Source: Byssochlamys sp. IMV 00236 (lineage: Eukaryota; Ascomycota; Eurotiomycetes; Eurotiales; Thermoascaceae). From it: a DNA stretch of 64,000 nt. The DNA lies in the NCBI GenBank assembly GCA_001931875.2, contig MSJH02000834.1, forward strand, positions 248,001 to 312,000, read 5' to 3'. The notes below the pieces were generated by a model that saw nothing but the letters and a program-made list of their open reading frames with translations, was not told the origin of the DNA and did no database searches. Of the stretch, positions 23,584 to 33,995 are shown piece by piece. The position numbers and the translations under genes are program-made. The stretch's first letter is position 1, and every line of letters begins with the position of its first letter.

Positions 23584-25038
23584 ATGGCTACAAACTCAGC
23601 ACCGCGGCCAGAGAACAGTTCTGTCTTGGGGGAGTCCTGGGTCGTTGCAGACGCCAACTCGCAGTTCTTTCCACAGAAGAGTATTCCCGAGGTGCCGCAA
23701 AGTCGACAAGATGAAGTCAGATCTCGGCGTTCGTATAGCCAGCCACCAAGGCCTAGTTCGCCCCAGGCGACATCTGTTGCTTCGAGTTCGGGACCCGAGC
23801 TTATTATGCCATCTATATACGACGATACGATATCAGAGGCCTCGTGGGTCGCTCCAAAACTACGACATCGCAAGGGTTCGTTACACAAGCACAAGAAGAC
23901 TGAGCAGACTTCTCCAGAAGCAGCACAAGAGAAAGCTCATGTTCCTGAGGCTTCCACGACAGTTGCCAACGACCCTCTTGCAGCTCACCCAGACATCTCA
24001 AGCAGCCTGTCCGAAAAAGCATGGGAGATTGTCCAATCGATAGGATCCAAAAAGTACACGAAAAATATAGTGTCAATTTTCCTACTCCTGGCTATTTTGC
24101 ACCTGCTGGTTCTGCCGGAGTTGATCTATCAGTATCCGATTATCTGCAACGTGTCCCTCGTCCTTACTATCTACCCTGCCAGCTGTGCTCAGACGCCAGG
24201 TACTGTCCAATATAAGCGCTCTCCAGCTGAGATTCAGAGGCATTCGCAATACCAGTCAATCGCAAGCTCTCAGGCGCAATTTGAAGCTGCGCTCAATACA
24301 ACGATCCACGAGATCAACCTTGTGCCCAGTCCGCTCAAAAAAGAAGAGTCCGCACTTCGTGATCTATACGGTCAGCTGAAGGCGACATATACAGGAGCGA
24401 AATATGAGCTAGACTTGGAATTCCAGGGAACATGGCCAGCCATCCGTTCTGCTTCTCTTCAGCTTGATCTCCTCACGGCTGATATGGTGTCAGCTTTAGA
24501 TCGACTCGAAGAAGAGTCCAGGATGACGAAGCAACTATTGCAGGTTCGTGATCCAATGCAAGATGATGCAAATGGAAACGGGAAAGGCTCTTCCAACGGA
24601 TTCTTGGGATTCTCAGTCGAGTTCTCTTGGCGTTCCCCGGAAAATAGTGAGACATCGTTTCCAAGCCAGATCTCCCACCATGCGCATATCCTCCAGCGAC
24701 AAGCTTCATTGGTCAGGTCGAGAGTCGGTTCAGTGCTTTCGGAAATTGCCAAAATGGATGAACATCTTGAATCAGTAGAGGACATACTGATTCGGGAGGA
24801 GCAAGCGTCATCCGATGCTTCTCAGAACAATACGAGGTCCTTCGTTTCAGATGCCACGCGTTTGATCCGTCGAGTATCCTCTCTTGTTCTCGACCAGAAC
24901 GATGAATCGCAGCCAGAGGTTCAGGAGGTCTCCAAGTCCTCCCTACTACGTGAGATAGTCTTTCAACACCGTCGTGTGGCGCAAACCCTGAGGACGCTCG
25001 ACAGCAAGATGGAGGGGTTGCAGAAGCGCATCCCTTGA
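23584..25038 (+). CDS. Conserved fungal-type protein with one membrane segment and coiled-coil-like region
   Basis: Single exon, 484 aa from the first ATG. I do not recognise a named family. The first 150 residues are Ser/Pro/Gln-rich and probably disordered. They are followed by KKYTKNIVSIFLLLAILHL and a second hydrophobic stretch, LVLPELIYQYPIICNVSLVL, at about residues 155-195, which together form one or two membrane segments. The rest is hydrophilic and helical, with heptad-like runs (ALDRLEEESRMTKQLL, SALRDLYGQLKATY), and ends with a basic KMEGLQKRIP tail. The layout suggests a membrane-anchored organelle or envelope protein with a coiled-coil domain. Length and lack of stops over 1.4 kb support a real gene. 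Confidence 0.75.
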   Translation: MATNSAPRPENSSVLGESWVVADANSQFFPQKSIPEVPQSRQDEVRSRRSYSQPPRPSSPQATSVASSSGPELIMPSIYDDTISEASWVAPKLRHRKGSLHKHKKTEQTSPEAAQEKAHVPEASTTVANDPLAAHPDISSSLSEKAWEIVQSIGSKKYTKNIVSIFLLLAILHLLVLPELIYQYPIICNVSLVLTIYPASCAQTPGTVQYKRSPAEIQRHSQYQSIASSQAQFEAALNTTIHEINLVPSPLKKEESALRDLYGQLKATYTGAKYELDLEFQGTWPAIRSASLQLDLLTADMVSALDRLEEESRMTKQLLQVRDPMQDDANGNGKGSSNGFLGFSVEFSWRSPENSETSFPSQISHHAHILQRQASLVRSRVGSVLSEIAKMDEHLESVEDILIREEQASSDASQNNTRSFVSDATRLIRRVSSLVLDQNDESQPEVQEVSKSSLLREIVFQHRRVAQTLRTLDSKMEGLQKRIP

Positions 25039-25945
25039 GGGAAAGATCATGATGACAGTTTTTGGATAATGCTATAATGCTTATGAATTATGATAGCAGA
25101 TGGAGAACACGCATTGCATGGTACAAGGCTATGAGCGATCATACCCATATTTTCGTTATGAGTTTGGGCGTCTTTCTGTTCAAAATCGCATGGGTATGCT
25201 TTTATTATTATGGGAGTAGGTCTCGTCTTAGTAGGATCACGTGGGAATAACCTTATTGGGGGTATTTGCTTTCTATGAGCCTCGCAATCGATACATGCCT
25301 TCTTTCTATGTATTTCCTGGGTCCATGAAGAAAGTTACACTTGGTAGAATCCTTTGCGTCTTTGGAACACGAGTGTTAGCTAGGCATCTAAATCTCGAAC
25401 AGAACACCCAGAGAATGGCCCAAAAATAAGCGGGCCTTTGGGGGAAAAAGTAAGGGCTCCTCACAGATTACGTAGGCCTATCTACTCCTCCAGGTCAGAT
25501 AAACCCTAGATCCACCTAATATCTCACTTTGACACGTTTCAGACTCGCTTGACTTTTAACACCTAATCATAAAAACAATTAGAGAGAAAGATAAGAATTT
25601 GGTAGCAATGTATCGTTTTATGTACGTTTCATAAAAAATCCCGAAATGCATCAAAGATATATCTGTTCTACACGGAAAAAACTCAGGGGAGCAAAAAGGT
25701 GGTGAGGATTAAGAGTACGATTTTGAAAAGGGCAGGAAGACCGACCCGGTTCAAAATAATGCCCCGAAAGGATGTGTATGGAAGGAAATTTGTTGACAGG
25801 AAATCTTAATGTACCATCGAATATCGAACAAAAGATACCCGATCATAAAAAACAAGAATAATATGTGCAAGTTTCCCTTCCTGAATTTTTGAACCCTTCT
25901 TTGCTCAGGAAAGGAGAAATAATTCCAGAAGCAGCAATTGGAGGT
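25039..25945. other. Convergent 3' spacer
   Basis: About 900 bp, AT-rich, with stop codons in all frames at short intervals. It probably holds both 3' UTRs. No gene is seen. Confidence 0.5.
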
Positions 25946-27324
25946 TTAGACGAGGATGACGCTGGCGAAGAAGAAACCGATAAAGCCCATGAAAGAGCCG
26001 AATCCAATGCCAGGCTTGACAGACATGCCGGCGCTGTCGGTGGTAGAGGCGGAAGAGGAAGACGAGGCGCCAGATGATGACGCGGCCTGGGTTGTGGCTC
26101 CGGATCCAGCTGCAGTGCTCGAGGCGCTGCCGCTGACAGACTTGGAGGAGTTGTCAGACGACTTAGTAGTCGAGCTGGCAGAGCCGGACGAGGAAGAGCC
26201 AGAAGAACTAGCAGATGAGGAGCTAGAGGAAGTGCTGCTCTTGTCGCTAGTAGTGCTGCTGCTGCTGCTTTTGCTGCTGGTAGATCCATCGCCCGAAGTT
26301 GTCTCACCAATGTCATCCGAGGAAGTTGAGTTAGAAGCCTTAATGCTCTCCCAGGATCCGGAAGTGCCGTCATAAGTGTACTCCGACGCAGGGGTATAGT
26401 TGGTGATGTTGACAGACTCGACGTACATGGTGAATGGTGCCTTGGTGTAATCAGTCTCACCACCAGCCCATTCGATCGTTCCCTCACCGTTAGAGGGGTC
26501 ACCACCGGCCCAGATACCGATCTTCACACGGCATGGAGTCTGCGGGAAGCGGGTACCGTTCTTGGCATCGGCGTACAGGAGCGTACGCACGTTCGTTCCA
26601 TCGATCAGCCACTCAATGGAGCTCGCAGTCCAGTGGACAGTGTATGTGTGGTAGACAGATTGCGGAGTGGTAACCGTCGCATAGGTGGCACGGTCATAAG
26701 TGCCCGTGTCGCCTTTGCCGAAATAGTCGGTTTCGATCTGGGTGGTGTCGCCGCCCAGCGCTTCCTGTTTGTGGTTCGTTAGGTTATGCATTTCTTATAT
26801 TTCGGTGGTATGTTGGTGATTTAGAGATAGACACATACCCAGTCGATTTCATCTAGATCATCGGACTCCAGAACGACAGAACTGACGATACCAGTTCCAG
26901 GAGCAGCCTTGAACTTCACATCGATCTGTCCGAACAGGATGTAGAAATCCGTCTGGATCGTTGGTGCATCACCACGCTTCTTGATGGTGAACTCAGCACC
27001 GTTCTCTGAAGCGGTCACCGTGCCGGCGGTCGTGTTCCAGCCAGGAAAGCTGGTACCGCTGATTGTGGTAAAGTCGGTCGAGAAACTCGTGGTGTTCAAG
27101 CCGGCATCAGCAGGGCAGCCCGCTGGACATGGTCAGCCTTTGGTGCTCATATTGGTAGTGGCATATGAACTATGTCCATACACCCATATGAAACGGAGAA
27201 AACTGGAGAAAATTAAAATCTACTTACTCGTTTCGATTGGGTTGCAGGACGAGTAAGTCTGAGCAGACGCAAATGGAAGCAGCGCTGCGACGGCAAACGC
27301 CGCGAACTTGGAGTATGGAGCCAT
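25946..27324 (-). CDS. GPI-anchored Crh-type GH16 chitin-glucan transglycosidase
   Basis: Model: complement(join(25946..26764, 26839..27122, 27228..27324)), 399 aa. Crh enzymes link chitin to beta-glucan in the cell wall. A signal peptide (MAPYSKFAAFAVAALLPFASA) precedes SCNPIET and GCPAD, a Cys pair typical of Crh proteins. The catalytic block DEIDWE (Glu124, Asp126, Glu128) is formed across the second intron, so that splice is needed for activity. HTYTVHWTASSIEWLIDG and the downstream GTIEWAGG block are also typical. Residues about 275-370 are a Ser/Thr-rich stalk encoded by repetitive AGC/AGT/ACT codons. The end (GMSVKPGIGFGSFMGFIGFFFASVILV region) is hydrophobic and fits a GPI-attachment signal. 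Confidence 0.92.
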
Positions 27325-29549
27325 GATCGACTGCGTCAAAACGCAAATATGTATGATCAGAAAACTGAAGCAGAAATAGGATGTCGCTGATGCGTCACCA
27401 GTGGGATAGGTATATCTATGTATCAAGTGAAGTCCTCAAAAACGAAGCGAGGTTACTTCGAAATGCGAAGTGAAGATATACAATGAACAATGAAACGACT
27501 GTCCCGGTGTGAAGAGCAGCGAACCACAATAGTGATTCAGCAAACGAAGGAAATCTCCAGGTACGCTGGTTAGACCACAGAAAAAAAAATAACGAAAGAT
27601 GGATGTAGCTGGACAGGCCAAAAAACAAAGACTAAAGACTGTGTCGATACAGTTGCTCTAGGAGCGAAGGCCCCATGCGCTTAGTTAGTCGGGGTGATGA
27701 CGAACTCAAAAGAGGGAACGGTTGCGACAAAGGGACAACCAAAGTCAAAGCCATTTAGTCTCCATCAGGGCGGCAGCAGATGTTGTTCGCACGACGTCGC
27801 ATGCAACAAACACAGCCCCATGGGATTAGGGATCTGACAAGTCGCAGGGACACCGGCAAAGAGCAGTTCGGCTTGCGTCAGAGCTGAGGCGTCCATGAAA
27901 CATTGACCAACAAATGCCAGCTGTGCCTGCGTCGGCCCGGTGGAGTAACTAGTTATTGATTTCGCTTACAGAGGGCGAACCGAGGGCGCGAGGGACGACG
28001 AATCGACGATAGGCCCAAGGCCCGGTGATAATAATTTTAGCACCAAGAACGCGAGACATTTCCAGTCTNNNNNNNNNNNNNNNNNNNNTCACCGCGATCC
28101 GTGGGAAAGAAACAGTTGGCCATCCACAACCAACAAGCACAGCGCATAGATATGGTACATCGAGTGTCGACATAGGCTGAGAGTGCGTCCCTCACATACC
28201 GCATCCAGGGGCTCGACTGCGGTGGACCCGTGGGATGAAGTAAATAACGACCGACTTGATCGACTGAGAGATCGTATCATGCCTTCGATCCATGAGTCCT
28301 CCTATAGGGATCTGTTCTTTCTGATTCCAGACAAGTCTGACATCTGCCACTTCATTCCAGAGATCCATACCTATCCTGGGGTAGGCTTATCTAGTTGTAT
28401 CTCATGAGCATTCCGTAGTCCTTCATTTTCTCTAAACCCAGGTACATATGATCACGACTTTGAAATGTAACCAACCGATAAGACATCTGGCAGGGCTGCG
28501 AAGGCCCGTCCTGGATCCATCATCCATCCCATGTCACTTCGTAAGCCAAGAGACAAGCGCCTCTACTTGGGCGCTTGTGCAACCGGGCACATTCTCCACT
28601 CCCGGGCGATCATGCTTGGCAAGAGGCAAAGTACAGAGTACATGGACTTCCGCAAATGATTGATGGCGATAATAATTATTAATAGCAAAGAAAAGGGACG
28701 TTCAACAATATGGTAATGGTCCCAGGGGAATGATTGCCACCTGAGTCTGTGTGGAATAGCCTGGAAGGAGTTCCCAATGCACGTGATTGTCCTCACTCCT
28801 GCAGCAGACCGCCTTTACTCTACAATGTGCTTTGGACTAGAGCATTCTTATAGACTCTTGTGGACTCTTATAGTCTCTTCATCATTGCTATATCGCACAT
28901 ATTTTAGCAGAAGCCTATCTGGCCTTTAAGTGAAAGCCTTCCATAGTAGTAGTGGTGCTGCCAACCCTGTTACTTCGCAGAGATAGATCCTAGAAATTGC
29001 ATGTATATCTTTGGGAATCGGGTATCAATTTCAGCATATGTAGATGAGCATGTCATGAGAAATCTCACTGTCAGTATGTAAGGACTGCCCCGAGTTATTT
29101 CCAAACAAGTTGGTGATGATGACGCTCCCATGATGATGATTATATCAAAGAGCAATGGACTGTTCCCATATTATCATCATTACTGGACGAGGAAGCATTT
29201 ACTTTCTGGAGACTCGATGTCGTATTTTCTATCGTTTCGTACCAAGTCATTGCATCCGCGCGATCAGGCAGACAATATATATTAATCATTATTGACACAG
29301 GACATTAGTCGAGACAGTCTCTATATATGTTAGAGTGGACGTTTCCCAGATACGCGGGAGAGACAAACGATTCGACCAGTCAACGATGCGAAAGGGAAAG
29401 AAAGTTCTACCAGAAGGTTTCCTGCTGGCGAATTTTAGCGGATATGAGTCGCTCAAGAGAGAGATCTGGCACCATTCTGGATCGATCTGTTTCAACCCTG
29501 AAGGAAACGAGTAATCCTGATTGATTGTTTCTATCTGAATAACCATAGT
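27325..29549. other. Gene-free region flanking the assembly gap
   Basis: About 2.2 kb with no convincing gene. It contains the promoter of the Crh-type gene and a run of 20 N at 28069-28088. Open frames here are under 90 codons and show no family features. Confidence 0.5.
28069..28088. other. Assembly gap (20 N)
   Basis: Twenty undetermined bases. The uniform length suggests a placeholder for a contig join rather than a measured distance, so sequence of unknown size may be missing here. Confidence 0.97.
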
Positions 29550-30300
29550 TACCTCAGCAGACTGTGACTTAACTAACTAACCAGGCAACAGCGGTCTAAC
29601 TAGGTAACTAGGTGCGCTACGGCTAGGAGGGGCCGTAGCAAATAATCATTGAGCGTAGTGACCAAGCTGGCTGCTCTGACTAAGCTGGCTGCTGGCGCTG
29701 GCGCGCTGGCGCGCGCTGGCAGACAGGTTGATTGCTTAATTAGGTAATTTATTAGGTTCCTTTAGTGTAATAATGACTGTGGATAATAATCATGTTGTAA
29801 AGAACCACTTAATAGGTGAAGCTAATTAGTAATTGCTAGATAGTATAAGAAGCCGAAGCCTATAGGCAGGATAGGCAGAAGGGGGATAGGTAAGAGGGAT
29901 TTAGCTATTATAGTCGATATTTTAAACAGACTAATAAGAAGCCAATATTTAGATAGAAGAAAATGCTTTTAAACCGAGCTTTTATAACAGCTAAATAGGC
30001 GATAAAAAGCAGGGGGTGAGGACTGTAAAGGGTGTAAATTAATCAATATAGACGCGAACCTGTATAGGAGGTTAAGAGGAGTTATTTTAATTTCCTAAAT
30101 CAGAAGGCGGTAATACCTAGCAGTTCAAACTATATGATAAACCAATTGTCATGTGACTGTAACTCGGAATAGACCAATTAAATAAGTGGTCATGTGACTG
30201 TAACTCAGGATAGACCAATCAGAGAGAAGCGGAAAAAGTGGAGCACTTTTGCAGCCAGTATATTGAAACATTTCGCTAGCGCTCAATGACTAACTATCCA
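29550..30300. other. AT-rich low-complexity region with short GC-rich island
   Basis: This stretch is strongly AT-rich, with TAAT/TTAG words and repeated AACTA/GGTAAC words. A GC-rich island at about 29670-29722 repeats CTGGC/GGCGC words. It looks like decayed repeat or transposon DNA, possibly altered by repeat-induced mutation, but no open reading frame, terminal repeat or transposase remnant could be identified. Confidence 0.4.
30148..30219. repeat. Two-copy tandem repeat, unit 31 bp, period 41 bp, ending in CCAAT
   Basis: Copies at 30148-30178 and 30189-30219 differ at two positions by my reading. Each starts GTCATGTGACTG and ends AGACCAAT. A third ACCAAT lies just upstream at 30141. CCAAT is the binding core of the fungal Hap/AnCF complex, and two well-spaced copies just upstream of transcribed-looking sequence could be promoter elements; that role is inferred. 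Confidence 0.7.
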
Positions 30301-30769
30301 GATCCCAGCAAAGATTGGAGAGTGATCGATCTGAATGGCTTCCTCGATCCCCACTTCGGCAACTCCAACGGGAGAGAGATGAGATTCAGGAACAACAACG
30401 GTCGGAGATCTCGAGATCTGCACCCACGAAGAGGAGAATAAGAAGAATGGACACATCAAAGACTGGTATGTTCTCTATGAACCACATGGACATGGGCACA
30501 TCAGTGTCTCTTTGTTTTCTTTATCCTCTTCGCGACGGATTGTTGACTGACCCCGCATTGCCGGCGATCGCCAGTGCAACTTGGCAGGGCTTCGTTGGGG
30601 TAACTCGTGGCCCCTGTTGAGTCGCCACATCTTAGTTATCAATCTGCTCTACTCAACCCCTACTCAACCACCCCTCATTTCGTTGCACCTCCTTTCCTGC
30701 TTACCACAACCGAAGACGAGGACGAACAAGCATCCTATCGAACACTGCAACAGATCTCTACCATACTCC

Positions 30770-30865
30770 ATGTCTAGTGCCAGCAAAGTCGATATGGACC
30801 GCATCGTCTACATCCCTCTGTGCTTCTGCCTGATCTCCTTCGCGGTGATCGTCTACGTCAACTGA
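30770..30865 (+). CDS. Candidate 31-residue single-span membrane microprotein
   Basis: The frame starts at an ATG preceded by about 150 bp of CT/CA-rich leader-like sequence and encodes 31 residues: a short polar start (MSSASKVDMDR) and then one hydrophobic segment of about 18 residues ending in YVN. In-frame stops lie further upstream. It could be a small membrane peptide of the kind that regulates pumps, or simply a chance frame. I know no family for it. Confidence 0.25.
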   Translation: MSSASKVDMDRIVYIPLCFCLISFAVIVYVN

Positions 30866-32374
30866 CGCGGTGGATGCATGTCTGTTCCTGGGAGGAGGAA
30901 TCCAGGAGCGGTTCATGGGTGATGGTCCTCTAGACCGTACATGAAGCTATGCCAGAGGTCTGAGATCTCTGGGAGTATTTGTTGACCGTCGAACTCGTCA
31001 CCAAACACCCTATCTACACTATCTGCGCTCTTCACTACCGAGCCGCGATAAGCTGTGTTCAACCACGGCAGACCTGTCTTCACCAACCGGCACGATCAAC
31101 ATGCCCACCGCGCCTCTTACTACACCATCTTTCCTACGAAGCATATCCCACTATACCGTGCCGGTACGAAGTCGCCGTCGAATGCCATCTTCAACTCGTT
31201 GAAGCGACCTTCATGGAGAAACATCCCAGACAATGACAGCGAACGAGCTCCTCTGCAACCGCGCCGCCAGTTATATTACAAGAAGGCTTGCGCGAGCGCA
31301 GGTTGATCGATTAGAATGAGGATTGTCTGAACAGTCGCAACACGACTGCTGGCCACTATACCCAGGCCAATCTCCACCATCGACCATTCCAGCCGTTGGC
31401 TGCCTTTGACGACGATCGAGTTCATTATGCCCTACGCGACGGTCAAAATACCACGTCTTAGGTGCTAGTGATCTGAATACTGGTATCCTCAACTCTGTCC
31501 GTACATGTGGACGACAGACAGTCGACGAGGAGATCAAGGACCTCGATGAGTTGAGGTCTGGAGAGTATTCATCAAACCTTTACCAATGCGCTACACGCGT
31601 ACCGATGCGACTCCTTGACGGAATCGCATAATTTGGACTGCAGTGCCAAATATCCAAATCACCTCGACATATCGAAGCCATTCATTTAATTCACTGACCG
31701 AAGTCCGAATCCCAACAATTTCCTTTTAGTTTGCTGAATATATTGTGTTTTCTCCAACATATGTCAGCATATTATTACCTACAATTGCCTGATCCGATAG
31801 AATTCAAATATCTAATACTATCATTACATTTTGCCTTTACAGAAATACATCTCATCGGTTTATCCTTAGGCAAATTCTCCAAACCACTTCGCTAAGCCAG
31901 GTCCCTTAACATCCTAATAATCAACCAATAATGAAGTCGTCTAAAAAGCAAAGGACACAAGTCTATACGGCAAAGCACGGTAGTCAGCTAGTACAGTGTC
32001 TTATGCAGCACTATGAAAGCTTCCGGGTATCCAGCAGCTCCTGTATGCTAGATAGTATTTAGACTCCATTAATTCTATATATTAAATAAGCAATGCTAAA
32101 AGTCTACCCCATGTTCTACGCAGCTATTTGCTTCCATCACTCTTGATTTCGACACCTTGGCATGATGTGATACCGCCATCTGATTTCTGTCTATTCCATT
32201 TTATATTCAATATCACTAGAGTATGTTTTATTGAATAGTTAATGCATCACACACCAACTAACATAAAACAGCTACATATATTCATAATCCCGAACCCATA
32301 ACTAATAATAACAATAACAACAATGATAATAATAATTCATAACCAATAAACAACCCCACCCCAAAGAGAGGGAT
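30866..32374. other. Gene-poor AT-rich spacer
   Basis: About 1.5 kb between the microprotein candidate and the 3' end of the DUF1445 gene. Short frames at 30979, 31055 and 31271 (minus) overlap one another and show no recognisable domain. From 31620 on it is AT-rich with ATAATAATAA words near 32310. Confidence 0.5.
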
Positions 32375-33376
32375 TCAAAATCCGGGTCTCAACTTGTTCA
32401 AATCCTCCGTTGTCCAATCCGTAACGAGCATGTGGCCCGGTTCATGAGCAAAGACGAGTCCGTCAATTTTATCCCCTGCGGCTTCGACGACCATTTGGGG
32501 CGTTACACCACATGCCTTGATACATAGAATTCGTTTGGTTAGTATAGTCATTTTTATCACTTCCAATCGATCGATTTTCTCTCTGTCCATAGGAAAGGGG
32601 GGGGGAAGGGAAAAACTCACCCAAAAAACAGGAACGTCCCCATCTTCAAAAACCTGCTTCTGACCAAAATCCGGCTCATGCACATCTCGAATCCCAATCT
32701 CCCTTGCCCCCTCCCATCCCCACGCAACCGGTTCTCCATGCGTGGACAGAAACGGTCTCGTCACATCCCTGACTCTTTCCACTTCATGCTCTTTATACGG
32801 CCTCATAGACACGATGGCCTTGGCGCCCGTGAATACGCCCGCGGGTAAGATTGGGATGTTGGTCTTGTACATTGCTACGATGGTGTTTGTTTTCTGGTGC
32901 CGGGGCTGCAGGCCCGCGGCCGTGAGGGCGTCTTCGAAACTGAACGAGCAGCCGATGAGGAAGCCGACGTGGTTCGGAGTCCAGACGTCGAGGAGGGAGG
33001 GGACGGAGGTCGAGATGCATTTGCCGTGTTTGTAGATGCGGTAGCGGGGGAAGTCGGTGCGGATGTCGAAGTCGTGCGGGGTTTGGATGCATTGGGAGGG
33101 AGTGATGGTTTGAGGGTCTCCTGGGGAAGAAGTGATGCCTAGGAGAGGGCAGGGGACGGGGTTGCGTAGACAGAGGTCGTGGAAGTCTTGGGCATATTTG
33201 GAGGGGAGGACGAGGAGGTTGGCTTGTAGGTAGTTGGGAGCGAGGCCGGAGGTGTTTGTGATGAGATTATGGCGTGAGAGGAGACGGGCTTCGTGGGCGG
33301 GCGAGGTGGATTGTTTAGAGATCTGGGATCGGAGGGTGGAGGAGGAGTCGGTGCTTTCCACGGCGATACTGCCCAT
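32375..33376 (-). CDS. DUF1445 family protein (putative hydro-lyase / D-glutamate cyclase-like)
   Basis: Model: complement(join(32375..32515, 32621..33376)), 298 aa. The family (PF07286, YcsI-like) includes the mitochondrial D-glutamate cyclase domain of animals and bacterial proteins annotated as hydro-lyases. Family blocks are ARLLSRHNLITNTSGLAPNY near the start, DFPRYRIYKHGK, GFLIGCSFSFEDAL, NTIVAMYKTNIP, SMRPYKEHEVERV, then GDVPVFW|ACGVTPQ and AHEPGHMLVTD at the end. The 105-nt interval 32516-32620 has no stop and is a multiple of three, but removing it restores VFWACGVTPQ. It begins GTGAGT, ends AAG and contains an ACTAACC branch site, so I treat it as an intron. Activity in this fungus is not established. 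Confidence 0.87.
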   Translation of the reverse strand: MGSIAVESTDSSSTLRSQISKQSTSPAHEARLLSRHNLITNTSGLAPNYLQANLLVLPSKYAQDFHDLCLRNPVPCPLLGITSSPGDPQTITPSQCIQTPHDFDIRTDFPRYRIYKHGKCISTSVPSLLDVWTPNHVGFLIGCSFSFEDALTAAGLQPRHQKTNTIVAMYKTNIPILPAGVFTGAKAIVSMRPYKEHEVERVRDVTRPFLSTHGEPVAWGWEGAREIGIRDVHEPDFGQKQVFEDGDVPVFWVSFSLPPPFPMDREKIDRLEVIKMTILTKRILCIKACGVTPQMVVEAAGDKIDGLVFAHEPGHMLVTDWTTEDLNKLRPGF

Positions 33377-33888
33377 TTTGAGGTTGTATGTGTATTCCTA
33401 GGAGGAGGTTGAAGTTGTTGTTTATGCTTCTTGATTCGAGTTATAAGGTAGACGAGGATGTAACAGTAGACCAGAGACTTGTATATGCAAATATTAATAT
33501 CAAATTTCCAATAAGTGGATCATATAAAAGGATATGGTATAGATATGGCATAGAAAGAGGTGCAAGTGTGTATAGCTAGCTACTCCAGCCATGCCTGATA
33601 TACTTAAGACTCTACACTGCAGATCCCATAGCGCGATACGGGGAGGAATAATACTTCCAGAACTGCCCATAGAAGGAAAGTAAATGCATTCATCCCCGCA
33701 GCAGCAGCCGACGGCTTCTCGTATACTCTTTTCGGCCGATAGTAAGTTAATATTGATGGGGCTCGGTTCAACGTCCTGCAAGCCGATTAGATATTTAATA
33801 TTATTAGATATCTTCCTATCTATCTGTGGACCTCAGCAAGCCAAACCCCACTCATGCTTTGCTGTGGCGTTATGATAGGACAGCAAAA
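33377..33888. other. Spacer between DUF1445 gene and tRNA-like locus
   Basis: It contains the DUF1445 promoter and, from 33590, the first copy of a diverged direct repeat. No gene is seen. Confidence 0.5.
33590..33862 (+). repeat. Diverged direct duplication, copy 1
   Basis: Shares ordered blocks with 34571-34960: CATGCCTGATATA, GCAGATCCCATAGCGCGA, CTTCCAGAAC, CCCATAGAAGGAAA, CGGCCGATA, GGCTCGGTTC, AAGCCGATT and AGCCAAACCCCACTCATG. Copy 1 ends 26 bp before the tRNA-like gene. Blocks are conserved but spacing has drifted, as expected of an old duplication. Confidence 0.75.
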
Positions 33889-33995
33889 GCGAGCTGGTGT
33901 AATGGAAGCACGCCTGTTAGGACGGTACCTTACCTCTCTTTCGGGGTAGGCCCTCACGGGCTCGCAGGTATCCGGGTTCGACTCCCGGGCTCGCA
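33889..33995 (+). tRNA. Intron-containing tRNA-like gene, isotype undetermined
   Basis: The 5' GCGAGC pairs with GCTCGC near the 3' end. A D-arm (GTGT paired with GCAC around AATGGAA) resembles an A box. The T-arm CCGGG-TTCGACT-CCCGG is a perfect B box. A T-rich Pol III terminator (CTTTTTC) follows at about 34001. The anticodon arm could be GCCTG with CAGGT, enclosing TTAGGA and an intron of about 40 nt after position 37. That reading would give AGG (Pro), but it leaves position 26 out, makes the variable loop too short, and leaves the outermost acceptor pair mismatched. The gene is therefore probable, its isotype uncertain, and a decayed copy is possible. Confidence 0.6.

Noticed and set aside
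25956..26375. 139-codon acidic, Glu/Leu-rich plus-strand frame
   Set aside because: It is the complement of the Ser/Thr-rich stalk of the Crh-type gene, a known source of artificial acidic proteins.
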